From a bacterium (GTDB lineage: Bacteria > Bacillota > Clostridia > Oscillospirales > Oscillospiraceae): a DNA stretch of 18,071 bases. The stretch spans positions 1 to 18,071 of the forward strand of contig SFQY01000019.1 of the NCBI GenBank assembly GCA_004562395.1, written 5' to 3'. Position numbers and translations under genes: made by a program. The notes under the pieces were generated by a model. That model saw only the letters and a program-made list of their open reading frames with translations, did no database searches and was not told where the DNA came from. Positions 14,227 through 18,071 of the stretch are shown here, in pieces. Position 1 is the stretch's first letter. Each line of letters opens with the position of its first letter.

Positions 14227-15318
14227 TCAGAACAGGATCCGGGCGCCGTCCTCCCGGCGGAACAGGAAGACCTTGTTCTTTTTCAGGTCAAAGCGTACGG
14301 TTTCGGCATCCCTCACCGCGTTTTCCGCGGCAATGATGGAGCGGATGGCGGCGTTTCGGGAGTTGGGATGGGTGGAGATCACGCTGATGTCCCGGCCCAT
14401 GACCTCCACACCGGTGAGGGAGCAGGTCAGAGCGCCGGTGTCGGAGAGGACAAAGCCCTCGGGCCGGACGGCGGCGGTGACGCTCTGGTCTTCCACCCCC
14501 GGCACCTCCAGGACGGCCTCCTCCCCGATGTACAGCACTTGCCCCTTGACGCTGCCGTCAAAAACGTTGATGGGGGGATTGCCCAGGAACTTCGCCACAA
14601 ACAGGTTGGCCGGAGAGTCGTAGACCTCCTGGGGCCTGCCGGTCTGCTGGACCACCCCGTCCTTCATGACCACGATGAGATCCGAGATGGACATGGCCTC
14701 CTCCTGGTCATGGGTGACGAAGACGGTGGTGATGCCTGTGGAGCGCTGGATGCGGCGGATCTCCTCCCGGGTCTGAAGCCGCAGCCGGGCATCCAGGTTG
14801 GAAAGAGGCTCGTCCAGCAGCAGGACCCGGGGCATTTTCACCAGCGCCCGGGCAATGGCCACCCGCTGCTGCTGGCCGCCGGAAAGCTCGCTGGGCTTGC
14901 GGTCCATGAGGGTGTCGATCTGCACCAGCTTTGCCGCCTCCAGGGCCATGTCCGACATCTGCTGCCGGGTGAGCTTGTCCTTGCCCTTCCGGTTTTCCAG
15001 GGGGAAGGTGATGTTCTGCTTCACCGTCAGATGGGGATACAGGGCGTAATTCTGGAACACCAGTCCCACTCCCCGGTGTTCCGGGGGCAGGTCGGTGACG
15101 TCGTCGTCCCCGAAGAAGATCCGTCCGCCGGTGGGCTTCTGCAGGCCGGAGAGCAGATTCAGGGTGGTGGACTTGCCGCAGCCCGAGGGCCCCAGCAGTC
15201 CGATGAGCTTGCCGTCGGGGATCTCGAAGGTAAAGTCGTTCACCGCGACGACCTCCTGGGGCTGCTTTTTGTTCCGGCTGGGATAGGTCTTGGTCAGATG
15301 CTGCAGGGTTACTTTCAT
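14227..15318 (-). CDS. Sugar-type ABC transporter ATPase (MsmX/UgpC/MalK class)
   Basis: A 363-residue cytosolic ATPase. Walker A GPSGCGKSTT (about residues 41-50), Q-loop QNYALYPHLTV, signature LSGGQQQR, Walker B RVLLLDEPLSNLDARL and switch VTHDQEEAM are all intact. The C-terminal part (about 240-363) is the OB/TOBE-type regulatory domain of the MalK/UgpC class, with FLGNPPINVFDG, VTAAVRPEGF and a final KKNKVFLFRREDG. The start is ATG 15318 with AAAGGAAC upstream, not the longer frame, because a promoter lies at 15352-15380 and the upstream residues are unlike the family. MsmX-type ATPases are known to serve several importers in Bacillota, so it may also drive the cluster at 6229-10487 (inference). 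Confidence 0.96.
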   Translation of the reverse strand: MKVTLQHLTKTYPSRNKKQPQEVVAVNDFTFEIPDGKLIGLLGPSGCGKSTTLNLLSGLQKPTGGRIFFGDDDVTDLPPEHRGVGLVFQNYALYPHLTVKQNITFPLENRKGKDKLTRQQMSDMALEAAKLVQIDTLMDRKPSELSGGQQQRVAIARALVKMPRVLLLDEPLSNLDARLRLQTREEIRRIQRSTGITTVFVTHDQEEAMSISDLIVVMKDGVVQQTGRPQEVYDSPANLFVAKFLGNPPINVFDGSVKGQVLYIGEEAVLEVPGVEDQSVTAAVRPEGFVLSDTGALTCSLTGVEVMGRDISVISTHPNSRNAAIRSIIAAENAVRDAETVRFDLKKNKVFLFRREDGARILF

Positions 15319-15351
15319 GGGATCACGTTCCTTTCGGAAAACTTTTCCCCC

Positions 15352-15380
15352 ATTATATGCCATCCCCGGAGAATTTTCAA
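15352..15380 (-). promoter_or_regulatory. Promoter for the minus-strand ABC operon
   Basis: On the minus strand, TTGAAA (15375-15380), a 17-base spacer and a perfect TATAAT (15352-15357), with a predicted start about 25-30 bases before the ATPase ATG. No operator-like palindrome is evident next to it. Confidence 0.82.
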
Positions 15381-15490
15381 GAAGCTCTCTCCCCGGGCAG
15401 GAAGGATATCCCAAAAGATGGACCGGAAGGATTCCGTCTGTCAGGCAGTGCCGGGGTCGTTGGGGGTTTCCACGGTTACCCATTTGCGGA

Positions 15491-15522
15491 CAAAGAACGG
15501 GAAGCGCCGGAGCGCTTCCCGT
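15491..15522 (-). terminator. Terminator of the small PH-like gene
   Basis: Read on the minus strand, ACGGGAAGCGC / GCGCTTCCCGT with a TCCG tetraloop (perfect 11-bp stem), then TCTTT. It starts 12 bases after the stop at 15534. Confidence 0.8.
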
Positions 15523-15533
15523 CATTTCCTATT

Positions 15534-15902
15534 TTATTTGACCACACCGTATTCCAGCTCCGGATGGGCCTCCTGCAGGGCCTGGTACAGGGCCTTGGCG
15601 TCCTTTTCGAGATCATCGCCGATGTACAGCTCCAGGTTGGTTCCGTCGGGCAGCACCAGCACCAGCATCTCGATCAGGAAGGTTTGGCTTCCGCAGCACA
15701 GCTTGCCGACGACCGGCACGACCCTGCGGAAGATCCGCTTCACCCCGGACAGAGGGATCCGGTGCCAGCGCAGTCCGGCACGCCAGAACAGGGATGTCTG
15801 TCCCAGCCGGAGGTGGCCATATTTTTTCGCGGCCGCGAACTCCCGGTCCGCCTCGCCGTCGGCGCCCTTTGTAAACAGATAGGGTTTCAGATTAGCAGCC
15901 AT
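15534..15902 (-). CDS. Small protein of unknown function, possibly PH-like
   Basis: A 122-residue protein with no signal peptide or clear membrane helix. The middle reads YGHLRLGQTSLFWRAGLRWHRIPLSGVKRIFRRV, a pattern of strand, 'L-F-W-R', 'R-I-P-L-S-x-V' that recalls bacterial PH-domain proteins. It is followed by a hydrophobic strand LIEMLVLVLPDGTNLELYIG and a C-terminal helix KDAKALYQALQEAHPELEYG, again like the final helix of a PH fold. ATG 15902 has AAAGGAG at 8 bases. It stands alone, with its own terminator, between the ABC operon and element D. Fold call is tentative, from pattern memory only. Confidence 0.75.
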   Translation of the reverse strand: MAANLKPYLFTKGADGEADREFAAAKKYGHLRLGQTSLFWRAGLRWHRIPLSGVKRIFRRVVPVVGKLCCGSQTFLIEMLVLVLPDGTNLELYIGDDLEKDAKALYQALQEAHPELEYGVVK

Positions 15903-15952
15903 AAAAAACACTCCTTTATGAGAGAGGATTACGGATTCCATCGAGGACGGAA

Positions 15953-16113
15953 AAAGGATCGTTTCGCGCAGCACCTCGCGTAGGGGCCGATGCCCACATC
16001 GGCCCGCGGGGATAACCCCATTTTTGAACCAGACTGCGGCGAATTCGGCATGCTGGGCAAGGGCCGATGTGGGCATCGGCCCCTACGGCTGGTGCAAATA
16101 TAAACGATCCTTT
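15953..16113. repeat. Palindromic element D with perfect terminal inverted repeats
   Basis: The ends are AAAGGATCGTTT (15953-15964) and its exact complement AAACGATCCTTT (16102-16113). Inside, 27-bp arms at 15979-16005 and 16061-16087 are perfect reverse complements. Each begins with CGTAGGGG on its own strand and holds a palindrome GGGCCGATG-CCCA-CATCGGCCC. The 55-base centre is unique. No flanking duplication is readable. It holds no gene. It lies between the PH-like gene and pyrB, and fills most of 15903-16203. Confidence 0.8.
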
Positions 16114-16153
16114 CCGGCGGTAACGATATGGGGTGGAGCGGGGGAAGCGAGGA

Positions 16154-16167
16154 TTCCCCATGGGGAA
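16154..16167. repeat. Perfect 14-bp palindrome downstream of pyrB
   Basis: TTCCCCATGGGGAA is fully self-complementary and lies 37 bases past the pyrB stop. It has no T run or loop, so it is not a typical terminator. Role unknown. Confidence 0.4.
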
Positions 16168-16203
16168 AGTCCGATGAACGGGCCTTTGTCTTTGGAGGAG
16201 ATC

Positions 16204-17286
16204 TCAGGCCCGCTGCTCGCAGTAGATGCAGCGGTGGATATCCGCGGCCCGGTCAGTGCAGCGGAAGAGCTGAGGCAGCTCCTGCTCCACCTGGGAGATG
16301 CATTTGGGATTGCGGCAGACCCGGTCGTATTCCAGACCCTCGGTGTCGATGGCCTCTTTTTCGGGATCCTGCCGGGCTTCCTCCAGCAGCATCAGGATCA
16401 GGGCCATGCGCATGTATTTGCCGTTGAGGGCCTGGCGGAAGTAGGCGGCCCGGGGATCGTTGTCCACGCCCACGCTGATCTCGTTGACCCGGGGCAGGGG
16501 GTGCAGCACGCACATCTTTTCCTTGGCCAGCTTCATCTTCTCGGTGTCCAGCACATAGCTGTCCTTCAGCCGCTCATACTCCCAGGGATCGTCAAAGCGC
16601 TCCCGCTGGATCCGGGTCATATACAGCACGTCCAGCTCCGGCATGGCCTCCTCCAGGGAGGACACCTCGGTGTAGGGAATGCCCTGGTTTTCAAAGACAT
16701 TGTAGCGGATGAAGCCGGGGATCCGCAGTTCCTGGGGGGAGATGAGGACAAACCGGATGCCCTTGTAGCGGCTCATGGCTTCTATGAGGGAGTGGACCGT
16801 GCGGCCGTACTTCAGGTCGCCGCACAGGCCGATGGTCAGGTTGTCCAGCCGGCCCATTTCCCGGGAGATGGTCAGAAGATCCGCCAGGGTCTGGGTGGGA
16901 TGGTTGTGGCCGCCGTCTCCGGCGTTGATCACAGGCACGGTGGCCGCCCGGGAGGCCACATAGGGCGCGCCCTCTCTGGGATGGCGCATAGCGATGATGT
17001 CGGCGTAGCAGCTGACCATCCGGGCGGTGTCCGCTACACTCTCGCCCTTTGCGGCGGAGGAGGAGCTGGCCTCGCTGAAGCCGATGACGCTGCCGCCCAG
17101 CTCCAGCATGGCGGCCTCGAAGCTTAAGCGGGTCCGGGTGGAGGGCTCAAAGAAGAGGGTTGCCAGCTTCCTGTGGGCGCACTTGTCCCAATAATTTTCG
17201 GGATGGGCGATGATATCTCTGGCGGTGGCGATGAGCCCGTCCAGCTCCACCACGCTCAGTTCCAGAATGCTGTTGAGACTTCTCAT
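16204..17286 (-). CDS. pyrB: Aspartate carbamoyltransferase with fused PyrI-like zinc domain
   Basis: Joins carbamoyl phosphate and aspartate, the second step of pyrimidine synthesis, in the cytosol. The 360-residue product has all catalytic marks: FFEPSTRTRLSFEAAM (carbamoyl-phosphate loop, about residues 45-60), SSSSAAKGESVADTARM, RHPREGAP, GDGGHNHPTQTLADLLT, GDLKYGRTVHSL, TRIQRERF and HPLPRVNEI. After a normal catalytic chain (about 310 residues) comes a tail with C324-x4-C329-x23-C353-x2-C356 and the sequence CISQ...CIYCEQ. This spacing equals that of the zinc site of E. coli PyrI (Cys109/114/138/141). The nucleotide-binding N-domain of PyrI is absent. ATG 17286 overlaps the pyrE stop (ATGA), with GGAGG upstream. 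Confidence 0.96.
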   Translation of the reverse strand: MRSLNSILELSVVELDGLIATARDIIAHPENYWDKCAHRKLATLFFEPSTRTRLSFEAAMLELGGSVIGFSEASSSSAAKGESVADTARMVSCYADIIAMRHPREGAPYVASRAATVPVINAGDGGHNHPTQTLADLLTISREMGRLDNLTIGLCGDLKYGRTVHSLIEAMSRYKGIRFVLISPQELRIPGFIRYNVFENQGIPYTEVSSLEEAMPELDVLYMTRIQRERFDDPWEYERLKDSYVLDTEKMKLAKEKMCVLHPLPRVNEISVGVDNDPRAAYFRQALNGKYMRMALILMLLEEARQDPEKEAIDTEGLEYDRVCRNPKCISQVEQELPQLFRCTDRAADIHRCIYCEQRA

Positions 17287-17939
17287 GCTTTGCCTCCGTT
17301 GACAGCCAGATAATTGCGGATCCGGGCCACGTTCTCGGCGTTGGCGGGGTTCTCTTCCAGATATTCGATGATGTCATAGACATCCACCACGGAGTAGACG
17401 GGGAAGCCAAACTCCTCCTCCACCTCCTGCATGGCCAGCTTTTCGCCCTGGCCCCGCTCCTTGCGGTCCACCATGATGAAGGTGGCGGCCACCTTGACGC
17501 CCTCCAGATGGCTCAGGATGGCCATGCTCTCCCGGATGGCGGTGCCGGCGGTGATGACATCCTCCACGATGACCACTTCCTCACCGGCCTGGGGAACATA
17601 GCCCACGAAGGTACCGCCCTCGCCGTGATCCTTGACCTCCTTGCGGTTGAAGAAGAAGGGGACATCCAGGCCCTTTTTGCTCAGAGCCACGGCAGCGGAC
17701 ACGGCGATGGAAATGCCCTTGTAGGCGGGGCCATAGAGAACGGCCTTCTTTTCGCCCAGCTTTTCCAGGTAGGCCCGGGCATAGAATTCGCCCAGGGTGG
17801 CAATTTCGCTGCCGGTCTTGATCATACCGGCGTTGATGAAATAGGGGATCTTCCGGCCGGACTTGGCGGTAAAGTCGCCGAATCTCAGAACTCCGGCGTT
17901 TTCCAGAAACTGAATAAACTCTCTTTTGTAAGCTTCCAT
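17283..17939 (-). CDS. pyrE: Orotate phosphoribosyltransferase
   Basis: Converts orotate and PRPP to OMP, the fifth step of UMP synthesis. The 218 residues are the usual length. FTAKSGRKIPYFINAGM (about residues 23-39) is the orotate-side loop. LYGPAYKGISIAVSAAVAL (about 68-86), FFFNRKEVKDHGEGGTFVG (flexible catalytic loop with Lys/His) and the PRPP motif VVIVEDVITAGTAIRESM (about 122-139) are all present. ATG 17939 has AAGGAG at 8 bases. No promoter or PyrR-type attenuator is visible in the 130 bases upstream; a repeat lies there instead, so transcription may begin further up, outside the window. It is followed, with a 4-base overlap, by pyrB. Confidence 0.96.
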   Translation of the reverse strand: MEAYKREFIQFLENAGVLRFGDFTAKSGRKIPYFINAGMIKTGSEIATLGEFYARAYLEKLGEKKAVLYGPAYKGISIAVSAAVALSKKGLDVPFFFNRKEVKDHGEGGTFVGYVPQAGEEVVIVEDVITAGTAIRESMAILSHLEGVKVAATFIMVDRKERGQGEKLAMQEVEEEFGFPVYSVVDVYDIIEYLEENPANAENVARIRNYLAVNGGKA

Positions 17940-17972
17940 GATTCTGTCTCCTTTTCTTTTTTATACGATGGG

Positions 17973-18071
17973 AAATGATCGTTTATGCGGGCAAGGCCCG
18001 CGGCGAATGCGTTACGAACTCCCGCGCTGGACTTACATCCTCTGGGCCCCTCGACCATGGGTGCGGCAATT
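17973..18071. repeat. Interspersed repeat F, left part (runs off window)
   Basis: It starts with AAATGATCGTTTAT (17973-17986), identical to 924-937. A small hairpin GCGGGC-AAG-GCCCGC follows, then AATGCGTTACG...GGGCCCCTCGACC (18006-18056), which matches the right flank of repeat A (1153-1204 in reverse). It sits about 33 bases upstream of the pyrE start. Its far end is outside the window. Confidence 0.75.

Noticed and set aside
13330..15882. An 850-codon + strand ORF
   Set aside because: Runs antisense to two permeases, the ATPase and the PH-like gene; its length only reflects high GC and few stops.
16179..16212. Inverted repeat CGGGCCT/AGGCCCG over the pyrB stop as terminator
   Set aside because: The stem is only 7 bp with a 20-base loop and there is no T run.
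16024..17127. A 367-codon + strand ORF
   Set aside because: Antisense to pyrB, whose catalytic motifs are unmistakable.
17940..18071. PyrR-type attenuator upstream of pyrE
   Set aside because: The region is occupied by repeat F and lacks the anti-antiterminator/terminator pattern; upstream DNA is outside the window.

Overview
The window looks like chromosomal DNA of a fairly GC-rich anaerobic member of Clostridia, most likely an Oscillospiraceae-type gut bacterium. The basis is strong AGGAGG-type ribosome sites, lipoprotein-anchored binding proteins, a DUF2975/XRE pair, a PadR/HAAS-type pair, an ATP-dependent PEP carboxykinase, and many short GC-rich palindromic repeats. One repeat encodes, in shadow frames, the 'CHCEERSDVAI' peptide that is typical of such genomes. 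This placement is inference; there is no rRNA or marker gene to confirm it.

Layout. (1) 1-904: C-terminal half of pckA on the + strand with its terminator. (2) 905-3000: interspersed repeat A, then a minus-strand pair of a small membrane protein and a DUF4153/DUF4173-type polytopic membrane protein. (3) 3060-4572: repeat B, a minus-strand DUF2975 membrane protein plus XRE regulator pair with a clear promoter, then about 570 bp of gene-free DNA with composite repeat C and a terminator. (4) 4573-5871: an AT-richer minus-strand set of padR-type regulator, HAAS-like membrane protein and small secreted protein. (5) 5872-10487: a divergent promoter region, then a four-gene + strand operon of lipoprotein solute-binding protein, two sugar-type ABC permeases and an unknown membrane protein. 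It has no ATPase. (6) 10488-10863: terminators and a 207-bp MITE-like element with a 10-bp target duplication. (7) 10864-15380: a complete minus-strand sugar-type ABC operon (ATPase, two permeases, binding protein) with a near-consensus promoter. (8) 15491-16203: a small PH-like protein gene with a terminator and palindromic element D. (9) 16204-17939: pyrE-pyrB on the minus strand, where PyrB carries a fused C-terminal zinc domain like that of PyrI. (10) 17973-18071: the start of another repeat that shares modules with A.

How it fits together. The two ABC clusters converge on the MITE/terminator region. The first lacks an ATPase, so the MsmX/UgpC-like ATPase of the second could energise both (inference). 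The PadR-type gene and the first ABC operon share a short AT-rich divergent promoter region with a perfect 17-bp palindrome, which suggests linked control. The pyr genes make UMP precursors.

The most notable items are the PyrB-zinc-domain fusion without the PyrI nucleotide-binding domain, the MITE with a readable target duplication at a stop codon, the modular repeat family with shared GATCGTTT ends, a binding protein with an extra C-terminal membrane anchor, and the ATPase-less ABC operon with its unknown fourth gene.
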